Below are positions 7,874 to 17,859 of a DNA stretch of 64,000 nucleotides, piece by piece. A model generated the notes under the pieces. The model ran no database searches. It was not told the DNA's origin and was given only the letters and a program-made list of their open reading frames with translations. A program made the translations under genes and the position numbers. Where the stretch lies: contig JAAVTG010000565.1 of the NCBI GenBank assembly GCA_011947345.1, positions 62,001 to 126,000 on the forward strand, in the 5' to 3' direction. Numbering within the stretch: the first letter of the stretch is position 1; every line of letters starts with the position of its first letter. Source of the DNA: Phytophthora quininea. Lineage: Eukaryota; Oomycota; Peronosporomycetes; Peronosporales; Peronosporaceae.

Positions 7874-10233
7874 TCAGTTCATCTCGATGAAGCGGAGCTG
7901 GCCTGCGAGCTTCTTGTCCTTCGACAGGGTCCTGAACACCTCCAGTACTTTGGACGGCGAGCACGAGAACGTCTCGAGCGCCTTGCCGACCGAGATTTCG
8001 TATCGATACGTCGTGACCGAGGCGCCGCCCTCGTGGCCTCTGGTCGACAGCTCGCAGGCCTCAATGTCCACTCGGTTGTACGAGGTCTGCTCGGCTACCA
8101 GTACTGGCTTAGGATCATGCAGCTCGCACACGTACGTGGGGGTCACCATATCCTCCTCTTCTTCTTCATCGTCTTCCTTCTCGTCGTCCTCTTCTTCCTC
8201 GGCTGCTACCTCGCTGCCGTCCGTGCTGGGGTCTCGTCGTTGCCAATCTCGGAGCTGCGGTCGGTCTCCGTGAGCGACGAGTCTCTGTCCTCGGACGACC
8301 GCTCGTCCTCTGGCTCTGGCTCACGCCTTGCGCTTGGCGGCGGCGGCCCACTTGCGGGCCAGAAGGTGGGCGCCGAGTGCGCCAGCGCATGGGTCTCCAC
8401 CGACGACCGGGGCGTGAGTGTGATGTACGCGTCCGTGAGCACCTGGGCCGACGCCATGCAGGCACAAGAAGAGAGCTCCTCGGCTGGACGTGCTATGACG
8501 CGGCGCGGTGATGCCGCACCAGACAGCAGCGAACGTGCAACCTTCGGGTCGAAACTCGTGCAGCCACTCGACTACGGCCATGGGCACGACAGCAGCGAAC
8601 GCCGTTGGGCTTCCTGCGCTTGGTGGCGAGCGACGACGGCCCCATCCGAGCCGCGCTTCCTGTTCTGGTCGGGGTGGAAGATCAGCGAGCAATGCGAAGA
8701 AGGCCGTAGTGTGCTAATCGGGATATATCTCGCCTCTGCGTGCTCGCGAGCAAAACTCGATGAAGTCGTCCGGAAGCTCTTCATCCCGCAGCAGAATGTC
8801 ACGATTATTTCGACGCCTGGCCGAGTCGGCATGCAATTTGGCCGAGTCGACATACCAGTCGTAGAAGTCTTCATCTCGCAGCACGACGGTGCCTGGCGCA
8901 GATATTACCACGTCGGTTGTCCGCACAAATGCCGGCAGACGTGAAGCGTGCTGCGCGGCCATTTGCGCCACCATCGTGGCTGACGGTGACCCCAAAGACG
9001 CTGGTGGTGATCCCCAAGACGCTGGCGGGGACGCTGTCGGCGACGCCACCTGCACCTCCTCCATCGTAGCAGCAGCGAAGGCAGTCCGTGCTGCCAAAGC
9101 TTTGTTCAACAATTCTCGAAGCTCGTCTTGGTCGCAGTCGCCAGCTTCCAGTTCTCGCTCCCGCTGTCGCCACTCGTTGTAGGCGAGGAAGTCCGCCTGG
9201 TAGGCGAGGTCGACTTGGCTAGGAAGTATCGTAAATAACTTGTCCTTACGACCATTGTTTGTAGAAGTCAGAAAGCTTGTCGCCACTGCCTTCCACTGGT
9301 GAATACCACAGCAGCCGAATTGTGCCAAAAGAACCGAGCTCGCTCTGCTGCAGCGTCAGCATCCTCATTGTCGTGTCCTCTCCTTCGCCCAGTTTCACCA
9401 CAACAAACCCGGTGGCGGGTTCGTGCAGAAATTTCTCCCTGCCGCACACGACTGCTGCGTAGACGCCACCGGTAGCCTCTCGCGCTTTGTCGGCGTACCG
9501 GAACGCGCTTGTGCCCTGCGCTGGCGTCGGGAGCGCCACGGCTTCAGGGGCATTCTCGCTGCTGGCTGGAAACTGCTTCTCCACTAGACGCTTGAGCAGT
9601 CCTCCGGCGTCGACGACAGCTTGTAGCGGCAGGAAGTAATCATAGGACTTAGGGTAAATGTCGGTCCTGAAGCATGTGAGTCCCAGGAGCGTAGCAAATG
9701 TAAGCGGTCGGACTGACCTCCTTCAGCAAGTCTTCTTGCTTGCCCTTGTTCTTGAGGTCGGGTAGATAGGAGAGGCCGACGAACGGGATACAGCCGACAA
9801 ATCGAAGAGCGTCGTGGCTCTCCCAGCGGAACTGGCGGGGAACTTGCCCGACTTGCGGCGCAAGCCCTTCTTCCGGCGGCGCGTCTTGCGTGGGCGCTTG
9901 CTCCTGGCTCGGTCTGGCGAACAATCGGAGGAACTAGCATCTGCTTCATCTCGGACTGCAAATCTCTCCAAACGGCGCAGCTCGCCTTGCTCAGTCCGCC
10001 GCTCCCAGAGACTTGCCAGCGTGCGCGAGACGTGCTCGTACGCTTCTCGGTTCACGAAGCCGGTGGCGCTGTAGTCTGTAGTCTGGCGGCTGGTAGCGGT
10101 AGGTGACACTCTTCAGGAACTTGGCCTCCGCTCGGCATTTCCGGCGTTCCAGGCGCTTCAGGCGAGCGATGACCCGCTCCTGCTCTCGGAAGTTCGTGTT
10201 CCGGCATGGTGCTGCGAGAATCAACAATGACAT
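7874..10233 (-). CDS. Unknown multi-exon protein with several frame breaks
   Basis: Coding signal runs in relay through several frames. It opens with a basic coiled coil near 10233 (REQERVIARLKRLERRKCRAE), passes RFVGCIPFVGLSYLPDLKN and SYDYFLPLQAVVDAGGLLKR, then an acidic-aspartyl stretch (VVLRDEDFYDWYVDSAKLH), and ends TYRYEISVGKALETF...RFIEMN at 7874. A probable intron of 70 bases lies near 9656-9725 and a very short one (31 bases) at 9249-9219. Breaks: a 7-bp tandem duplication at 10071-10084, a G4 run at 9837-9840 and a G4 run at 8228-8231; one more near 8560-8700 is unresolved. No family recognised. The exact exon list between 8700 and 8460 is uncertain. It may be an intact gene in an error-rich consensus, or one starting to decay at the duplication. 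Confidence 0.5.
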
Positions 10234-10595
10234 CGGGGTGTAGCTGCAGGAGCTGTCACGGCGACGCCGGCAAAACTAGGTGGCACATTTGTTGCGAGAA
10301 TCGATTCAGTCGGCGAAAACTAAGTGGACATTTGATTCGGTGGTAAGTACAGTTATGGTACTATGTTTAGTGACGGTAGACCGTGCCAACAGGACTAGAA
10401 CCACCAAGTGACATTGAGCTGTACTTGTCACCGAGCGCCAGCAACGCCCAAGAACTCGTCGTTCCTCGCCTGCGCCGCCGAAGTAGATTATTCTCCATGC
10501 CGCTGTTCGTGGCATAGACCACCTGGCCGACTGACTCACTTGCCGCTTCGCATGTTGAAGCTATCTTTGTCGGCGGATGCCACTCGTGCTCGGTC

Positions 10596-11766
10596 ATGGG
10601 GAACGCCGTGGGCGTCGTGCTGCCCCCGGGCGGGTCGAGTCGATCCGACGCGCTTCCCACGCTGCGTTCGGACACGGCAAACACGCCGTGATTGTAGCGC
10701 ACGTCGGTCTCGTGCGAGTCATCCGAGTGGCGGAGCGATGGTACGCCGTCGTGGATGAACGCGTGATCTCTCGTGTACAGCAAGTGGTGGAGCAGCAGGT
10801 CGTACGGCGCGTGACTCTATTGGCGGACCACATTGAGGCAGTGTCCAAGCTCTGGTTCGTCAAGAGTATCTCGACCACGTCTATCGCGGAAGCCTTCAAC
10901 ATTGACACCAAAGAGTGCGTTTTCAACGATTGGATACTTTGGTTCCTTGTTGTTTACAATTGCTGCGATAGTGTCCGTCAGATACAGGTGAGCAAGCGCG
11001 ACTACGAAGTCTACAACTGCGGGCCGGAGCTGCTCGATATGCCGTCGTGGGGCAAGGTGGCCCGTGTGCTAGAGCTGCAAGATCTGCAGGTGACGGATTT
11101 CTTGCTGAATAAGTGCCGGTGGACGGTGTGGCAACCGCCAGCTTCGTGGCGCGTCAAGGTGGACCAAGTGTTCAATGTGACGCTGCATGTAGCGGTGAGG
11201 AGCAAGGCTTTCTGACCAACGAAGTTCGCATCGTACGGCTGCGTGTGGGGCGCAAGTGGGTCGGCGCTCACCACTTGAGTGATGGCATGGCGCACGAAAT
11301 GAAAAGTCGATGGTTGCATCGAGTGGATTACGAGGTGGGCGACCAGGTCCACCTGGCCGAGTGCGAGTTTTTCCAGACGGTGAAAGCTGCGTGGGAAGAT
11401 TACCTCGCTGAGCTGGCGAAGCTGCCGCAAAGCAAGAAGGAGCTGGAGGAAAGAGCACCGTTCCCGTACGACGAGCAGGAGCAACGCACGTCGCTGCGGA
11501 TCAAGTATCTACTGGACACTTCGCTTGAAAATATTCTCAACGATCGACGCACGCTTTTCAGAGCTCCACATCAATACGAGTTGTGGCGCATGGAGCAGGA
11601 AGACTCGGCTGAGCATCGTATCGACTGTCTAGAAGACCGCATCGTGGGACCTCTTCTCAATGGACCGATTGAAGATCTCATCGAGTTGTATGAAGAGAAA
11701 GGCATGTCTGTCGAAGACGTCGACGTCAAGTGGTCTTATGAAGATGAACATGCCCCAATAGAATAG
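10596..11766 (+). CDS. Putative N-myristoylated unknown protein, about 371 aa
   Basis: Starts MGNAVGVVLPPGG, a glycine-2 N-myristoylation signal. One 57-base intron (10915-10971, GT-AG). Two single-base losses, near 10683-10690 and near 11186-11195, shift the frame. Filling both gives 372 codons including the stop, an exact multiple of three. After the N-terminus come HVGLVRVIRVAERWYAVV, VKSISTTSIAEAFNIDTKD, YNCGPELLDMPSWGKVARVLELQDL and a helical, acidic C-terminal third (AAWEDYLAELAKLPQSKKELEE). I do not recognise the family. The lipid signal suggests a membrane-associated cytosolic protein. It converges on EAF6 with a single base between the stop codons. Confidence 0.65.
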
Positions 11767-11767
11767 A

Positions 11768-12442
11768 TTACAGCACATCCAGGATATCGCCCGGAGGAGC
11801 GACATTTGACGTCCCAGTTGCTGCTGTCATTGCCGCACTCGTCGTGATCGTCTCCACACCTCCGCCAGCTTTAGCACCTGTCTCCTCCCTCTTCCTCTTC
11901 TTGAGCTTGGACATTTTGCCATGCGTCTGATGCTGGTAAGCTCCTTTCCCCGTTCCTGGATGACTTCCAACCTTCGTGGTCTTGTGTATGGACGATAACT
12001 TGGAGCCTTTTCCTCCCCTGTAGGCTGCTTGGGCAGCATGACTCGCACCGTCCACAGCGCCAACGCCACTGCCCCCTGCCGTCTTCCCCACCGATAGCGT
12101 CACTGTGAGCTTCCGTCGACTGCTACTGTCATCCTTTGTGGTGTCGTAAATGTCCACCTGGCTGAAGTCCGGCTCGTTGGCCATGGTCGTGTAGAAGCAG
12201 CAGTCGCTGAACAAATGCTCACTCTCGGAGTAAGGCTTGATCTTCTTGGGGGCGGCGTCCTTGCGTGGCGGTTTGCTGTCGATGAACCCCTCCCAGCCAC
12301 GGATGATGTTGCCGTGCGGCGTCTCCTCTAGGTACACGGCCTCCTCTTCCTCGATCTGCTTCTGCAGACTCAGGACGGTGTCGTGGGCTCGGCGCTGAGC
12401 CTCATACAGCGCCATCATCTCCTCCGATACGCCATTCTCCAT
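11768..12442 (-). CDS. EAF6: EAF6/MEAF6 histone acetyltransferase complex subunit
   Basis: Single exon, 224 residues. Residues about 15-85 hold the whole family signature: a coiled coil ending LSLQKQIEEEEAVYLEET, then GNIIRGWEGFI and SESEHLFSDCCFYT, the same order as in human MEAF6 and yeast Eaf6 (LEKQIY...YLEDT...GNIIRGWD...RLFS). EAF6 is a small structural subunit of the NuA4-type (and MOZ/HBO1-type) acetyltransferase complexes that acetylate histones H4 and H3 in the nucleus. The long C-terminal extension is low complexity with a basic cluster (KLKKRKREE) that could act as a nuclear localisation signal. The frame is clean. Confidence 0.88.
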   Translation of the reverse strand: MENGVSEEMMALYEAQRRAHDTVLSLQKQIEEEEAVYLEETPHGNIIRGWEGFIDSKPPRKDAAPKKIKPYSESEHLFSDCCFYTTMANEPDFSQVDIYDTTKDDSSSRRKLTVTLSVGKTAGGSGVGAVDGASHAAQAAYRGGKGSKLSSIHKTTKVGSHPGTGKGAYQHQTHGKMSKLKKRKREETGAKAGGGVETITTSAAMTAATGTSNVAPPGDILDVL

Positions 12443-12540
12443 GGCATAAAAACTATTTTTACGGATTTAGGTTTGCACAAATTAAATCAGCAGGTTATGT
12501 AAATTTAGATCCGACTTCAACTTGCCTGCAACTTCGTTTC

Positions 12541-14818
12541 CTAAACATCTTCAGCAACATCGTGGTTTTGCGCGATGTCGGCTAATGACATGGCTGGCAC
12601 GGGGGACGACGCTGAAGACGGCGACGATACTGTTGGGCTCTGCTTGTCCTTTTGCTTACGACTGCGACTTCTAGAAGGAGTCTCCGTCGCTCGATCCTTC
12701 AACTCCGCCGTCGTTGGCTCTTGCTGCTGCTTATCACGAGGAAGACCGCCGAACATCGGCTTCAAATACTTCTCATCGAGTCGTTCCCATACCCCGTGAA
12801 TACCGCTGAGGTTTCGGCGCGGCACCGTGCGATCGATTGGATGGAACGACGTATCTGCATCGTGCTCGTCATCGGAACCAAGCAGACGTTCATGTGCTCC
12901 CTCACTACTCAAAAGAAAAGAAAAACTGTCAAGCCAAATGCCACGGGTGATACTGGAGCGTGATGAACTTACTCGTCAAACTCGGCTTCTTCTTCCTGCT
13001 TAGCCGTGAGGCCAAAGTGACGAAGTACTGGGCTGGTTCCCATTCCGAATACCTATCCGAACCACACAAGTCACTTCTGTTAGATGCTGCGTGGCAAGAT
13101 ACAAGTCCACGCACGATTCGTACCAAAGTAGTGAACATGACAGTGAAAAGCGTCGTGCTCTGGATCACGCTCGAGTGCGTGCGGTCGGGCGTCCAAACGT
13201 TGAGTGCCAGTGCGAAAGCGATCGCGCCACGAAGCCCAGCAAACCAAATGACCACCATGTGGCTCCACGGGATCTTGTTGTCTTCCGCTCGACCGAAGTT
13301 CGCAAGCGTGCACATGGGGAAAACGTTCAGCATGCGCGCAACAAGACAAGCAATCATGTTGGCGAGAATAAACCCCCAGTCCCACGTGAAGTATGCCGAA
13401 TAAGCCACAACACTCATCCCCATGTAGATAAATACAAAGTTCTCCGCCATAAATGACGACGTCGTCAGGAGGTGGCGCAAGGCCGTCGCACTTTCATCTG
13501 CAATATTGTACAAGTGGTAGTGGCTCATCAACACGCCCGAGAAAAACAGAGCCACAATTCCACTCAATCCAGCCAAATCCGCGATCACATAACTCAAATA
13601 GGCCGATAGCAACACGATCGAGATCTCATACGAAGGGTACTGCTGGAGTACAGGGTCAGCGTGCTTCAGCAGGAACGCCGACGTGAAGCACACCACAGCT
13701 GCTAGACCGACAGAACCGAAGCCGATGCCAAATACCTTGATAATAATAATCCCGGCATCGTTCAGCGTAACATCCTCGATACCGTCCCGAATAAGGCCCT
13801 GGAACAAGGAGAATGCCACAATAGCTGGAGACAGTAACACCATAATATCACGTCGTTAGCACAAATCTGTGTGACCCCACAAAATAAATAAATAACGCAA
13901 TTAGCGTACCAACTCCGTCGTTGAGCATGCTTTCGCCAAAGACCAGATTAAATAGCAACGAAGGCGCGCCGTTTTTCTTGAACACTGCCAGTGTTGCCAC
14001 GGGGTCAACTGCGGAAATTAACGCGCCGTATAGGTACGCTTCTGCCGCCGTCAGTTTGGTGATTAACCCCAAGTTCCCGATCCAAATCAAAGCGCCGCCC
14101 GTGATGAACGTCGCTACCAGTGTACCCACGATGGACAGCAGCATGATCGCATTAAAATTCGAGAAAAATCCCTGCAAAGAGATACACATCGTGGTGAGCC
14201 TGGCGTCTCGTCAAGTAAACCCACGTGATCTTCGGGCTTACCCGCTTCTTCATGTTGAATCCAGCCTCCAGAATGATTGGTGGCAACAACCTGTTCACAT
14301 ATTAGCTCTATATATCCATACACATCAATATATCGCAAACATTAACTTACGCGTAGAAGAGCACCTCTGGATCCAGCCCATTATTCAGCGATTCCTACAC
14401 AGAAAATCCTCATCAGTATCTGCTACTTATTAACACTTCTTATATAAACGTACCATTGGGTAGAAGATCAACACTCCTGCTCCGAACTGTAGTTATCCAC
14501 AAAGAAACAATGTTGTCAGAATCTCTCTCCTTTTCTTCTTGTAGTCATCCAACGCACCAACAGGCCAAAGAAGATGGCTACAGCCGACTCGGAGATGAGT
14601 ACGGGGCCCTGTGAGCGGTCCAGGCGGTAGGCCACGAGCACCAGCGCCAGCTGCAGACTGGCGATGGCGCACAGCTCCACCCGCGTCCACTCCGTGCCTG
14701 ACTCCTGCTCCTGCGAGTCTCCGGCCTGGGAAGACGCCACTACGTTGGCCACGCCTCGCGCCGTCTCCAGGACGCTGCTGCCATTACGCGCCGACTCGGG
14801 CTGCCAATCCTCGCCCAT
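12541..14818 (-). CDS. Na+/H+ exchanger (SLC9/CPA1 family)
   Basis: Eight exons: 14818-14558, 14486-14454, 14394-14351, 14290-14242, 14171-13910, 13824-13124, 13052-12973 and 12904-12541. They give 597 residues with no frame break. Hallmarks of eukaryotic NHE proteins: LLPPIILEAGFNMKKR, GALISAVDPVATLAVF, the transport-site region FGESMLNDGVAIVAFSLFQ, FFSGVLMSHYHLYNI, and GLRGAIAFALALN. About 11-12 membrane helices can be drawn. The cytosolic tail (SEGAHERLLGSDDEHDADTS to the end) is acidic and serine-rich, followed by GVWERLDEKYLKPMFGG, a motif common in organellar NHEs. It exchanges Na+ or K+ for H+; endosomal or plasma-membrane location cannot be decided. Exon 2 is only 33 bases. Confidence 0.9.
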
Positions 14819-14985
14819 TCTGACTCCTGCTTGCGGTCCGTCGCTTGCGGTGCTTCTTCTTTTTCGGCGAATGAGGACGTCGGATCAGACCACGACAAAT
14901 AGAGCGATCTTTCAAATACATAACGTATCCTTTCGTAACCTTTGTTCGACTAGCTCAATGGGCTTCTTGCTGCAGTATTATCTAT

Positions 14986-15539
14986 CTATGCTGCTGCTCC
15001 TGTGGGCTTTAAACACTCGAGAGCAGCACATGCCGGCTTCAAGAAGCGTCGAGTCGACCGCCGGTAATTTGATCCTGTAACCCGCAGACAGCAATCGAGG
15101 TCTTCCGATTCCTCCACGTCATCGTCTCGCAAGACCTTCGAGTGCGGGGTCATGGATATTGAAAAGTACACCGCGTTTCTGTTGTGGTCCGCCATACCTT
15201 TGACAATGTCTCGGTTGCGAGCATTTCCTTAATCGAAGATCGGTGTCGCGAGAGTGCACATGACGCCATCGACCCTGCCGGGCCGAAGCTTTTTGATGCG
15301 ATGGGTCTCGGATTGACTTCTGGCTCATCGCCTCGGATACAATCAGTTCCTGTCAGCAATGCCTGCATTGTCCGTAGAGTCACAGACGGCTGAAGCACAG
15401 TCAATCTTCCAAGCAAGTTGATGATCACCTTCAGAACCTGCCTGCTGTCGCTGGCCACCACCACTTTCGAGAGCACTTTCGACCCCACCGCAGCTACATG
15501 GATGTGTTCGGTCTTGGTCATGCTAAAGAACTCGGCCAA
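14986..15539 (-). CDS. Unknown protein
   Basis: Two overlapping frames read as one protein: 15539-15150 (MAEFFSMTKTEHIHVAAVGSK, VVASDSRQVLKVIINLLGRL) and then 15195-14986 (NAVYFSISMTPHSKVLRDDD to the stop). A single-base loss at the GG pair 15197-15198 would join them. The first frame may begin further upstream, since codons continue toward 15598 (MNEDENFGVIPAPPL in a neighbouring frame). The sequence has alternating beta-like segments, but I recognise no family. It is head-to-head with the phosphatase gene. Confidence 0.5.
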
Positions 15540-15656
15540 AGACTTCCCAGAGAAGCGGTGGTGCAGGTATCACCCCAAAGTTTTCATCTTCATTCATGGT
15601 GTAGTAGAAGACATCAATTTGGACGAATCATTCTGATACGACTTCACTTCGCCACG

Positions 15657-17074
15657 ATGCAGCTGGAGGCAGGGCTGCGCAAGCGCGAGGAGCACGACGA
15701 CAACAAGGACCGCCACTCGCCCGTGCGCAGAGGCAGTGGATGGAGCAGCGCCTTCCACGGCGCGCACAATTACGAGCGCTGGGTGAAAGCCATCGCGCTG
15801 GGGTCGCTGGGCATTTGGCTGCTTTTCGTGCTCGTCTACTGGCAGCGCTCGCCAGCAAAAGTGCAGCAGAGCGCGACGCAGAATAAGGATTTCAATGTGC
15901 ACCCGAAGATCGTCACTTCGTTCCCGGAGGAAACGAGCTTCATCGCCTTCGGGGACTTCGGGACGGGCGACACGAACCAATCGAGAGTAGCACAGGCTCT
16001 TGAGAACTACACGAGCACGATGCAACCACCACCGTCGTTTGTATTATCGACTGGGGATCAGATCTACGAGCATGGGTAAGTGCTGGTGCTGGTTCTACGG
16101 CGGGTAAATGGTTCTGGTGCTAATCGTTTGAATTTTTACTGCAGAATCGAGTCGGCGGACGATCCTTTGCTATCGACGCACTTTGAGCAGGTAGGAGCAA
16201 GTTGTCTCGTGTGTTGTTCTTGACCGGCTTTAATGTAGTGTGATTTACTGTGGATGATTAGATGTACACGCACCCGAATCTGCAAGTGCCGTGGTATGTC
16301 ACGTAAGTTTGCGATGTTGGCAATTAGTGGTGATAACGAGGACCTGAAACTACATGTCTTCTTCCGCTTTAGAATCGGAAACCACGACTGCGAAGGATCC
16401 ATCGACGCCATGTTGCAGTATGCCGAGAAAAAGAATTCACTGTGGTACATGCCGCAGCGATATTACACGATCGACGTCCCTGTTGCTCCGAAGACCATCA
16501 TGCGACTTGTTGTCATTGACGCATGCGACTTGGTCTGTGGACGGGAACCTCGTGATTTCCGTTGCACGGGGAGGATGAACGAGCAGTCGTCGGCTCAAAC
16601 GAGAAACCAGCAGTACATGTGGATCGAGCAAACACTGCAAGCTGGGAAGCCTGCAGGCGTGGAAAATATGTGGAAGATTGTGATGGGACACTGGGGTGTC
16701 TACAGCTTCGCTGGCAACGGGGACACTCATGAACTGATCTACCTGCTGGACCCACTGTTAAAAAGTATGGTGTTCACGCTTATTTCAATGGCCATGACCA
16801 CAGCATGCAGCACGTTCGTAAGATGGACGAGCACGACGGAACCCTTCGCGACTTTTTCGTTACTGGTGCTGGCGGATATAAGATTCATGAGCTGCAGCCA
16901 ACAGCACGTGCCAAGCCAGACCTGGTGCATGCAGCAATGACCCACGGGTTTATGGCGGTGCACATGAAGAAGACGTACTTCCGCGTCCACATTGTCGACG
17001 ACAATGGAGCGATTCATTACACCACCGATGTGCAGTACACGGAACCAGGACCACCGAAACTCTCCGATAACTAA
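15657..17074 (+). CDS. Purple acid phosphatase-like metallophosphatase, signal-anchored
   Basis: Four exons: 15657-16075, 16145-16190, 16262-16302 and 16373-17074. One base is missing in the A5 run 16760-16764; filled, the product has 402 residues. Metallophosphatase motifs appear in order: AFGDFGTGD, STGDQIYEHG, IGNHDC, VMGHWGVYS and NGHDHSMQH, the arrangement of tartrate-resistant acid phosphatase (ACP5) with its Fe-metal centre, followed by FFVTGAGG. Residues about 43-61 (AIALGSLGIWLLFVLVYW) are one membrane helix after a basic N-terminus, so it is probably a type II protein facing the secretory lumen or the outside. It should hydrolyse phosphomonoesters. It is transcribed away from the unknown gene on its left. 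Confidence 0.85.
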
Positions 17075-17189
17075 GCTCGTCAGAACACCGAAATAGATAA
17101 ACGAGTACGTGTTTTTCCAGATGTAAATGCAGTGTCGTCGACTACATGGTCTGTTCTATCAGTCTTTGTCTCCCGAGCACTCGATCTCT

Positions 17190-17657
17190 TCACGAGTCCT
17201 TCTTGAGCGAGTGCCAGCCGAACTCCTTGGCCTTGACGAGCTGCAGCACGAGCTGGTTCTTCTTGCGCTTGGTCTTGACGTCCGAGATCTCGTCGTAGAG
17301 CTTCGGAACCGACAACAGATGCGTCTTGCCTTCCAGGTGCTGGATCTTGACTGTCAGGCTCGTGGCCGTCCAGTCGATCTGCGTGTGCTCTTCAGCATGA
17401 GCGCCGATGCCCTGCAGCGTCAGGTATACCGACACGCGCTTCTTGCCGTCGGCCCAGGCGTAGTTGGCGATGGATTCGACGGACTCTGCAGCTTGGGCCT
17501 TGGCCACCGACTGGGTCTTGAGCAGCCGCGGCGCCGCCTTGCCGTCCCACTCGTGGATCTCCACGTCCTCACGCTTCTTGTGTGCGTAGTAGTAGCTGTT
17601 CTGGCCCTTGCTCTTGATGTTGCTGTGCAGCGCAGACGTCTCCTTAGTGTTGTCCAT
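17190..17657 (-). CDS. CS-domain (p23/CacyBP-like) co-chaperone
   Basis: 155 residues from the ATG at 17657 (MDNTKETSALHSN); an in-frame ATG at 17711 would add 18 residues. The motif GQNSYYYAHKKRED is typical of calcyclin-binding-protein/CS proteins. Residues about 62-150 form the beta-sandwich CS domain (ANYAWADGKKRVSVYLTL, IDWTATSLTVKIQHLEGKTH, LVLQLVKAKEFGWHSLKK). CacyBP/SIP bridges SCF-type ubiquitin ligases and Hsp90-type partners; whether this protein does so is unknown. It has no visible SGS domain after the CS domain. The gene is 202 bases from the divergent CDC20 start and 115 bases from the convergent phosphatase stop. Confidence 0.78.
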   Translation of the reverse strand: MDNTKETSALHSNIKSKGQNSYYYAHKKREDVEIHEWDGKAAPRLLKTQSVAKAQAAESVESIANYAWADGKKRVSVYLTLQGIGAHAEEHTQIDWTATSLTVKIQHLEGKTHLLSVPKLYDEISDVKTKRKKNQLVLQLVKAKEFGWHSLKKDS

Positions 17658-17859
17658 GGTCGTTCGATGATCAAAGCTCGGCTGATGGAAGGATGCGAAC
17701 TGTTTCACCACGTACCAGCTGGTTCTTTCGATAAAGTTAATGTCAAATTACTCGAGTAGATTTTTTTACAATTTACTTTATCTTAACAAAGACGGGGCGG
17801 GAAAGGCCCCTGAATTCAAACCTTCAAATAAGAGAAACTGGAGCGACAGGAAGCGTCTC

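Noticed and set aside
7772..8944. 390-codon plus-strand ORF
   Set aside because: It is antisense to the minus-strand coding relay (7874-10233), with composition typical of a shadow frame (arginine, serine and leucine rich, no domain). The minus strand ends in a clear protein tail.
10367..10783. 138-codon minus-strand ORF with protein-like composition
   Set aside because: The plus strand here carries the start of a spliced gene whose total length becomes exact after two base losses; the minus ORF has no domain and no upstream exon that fits.
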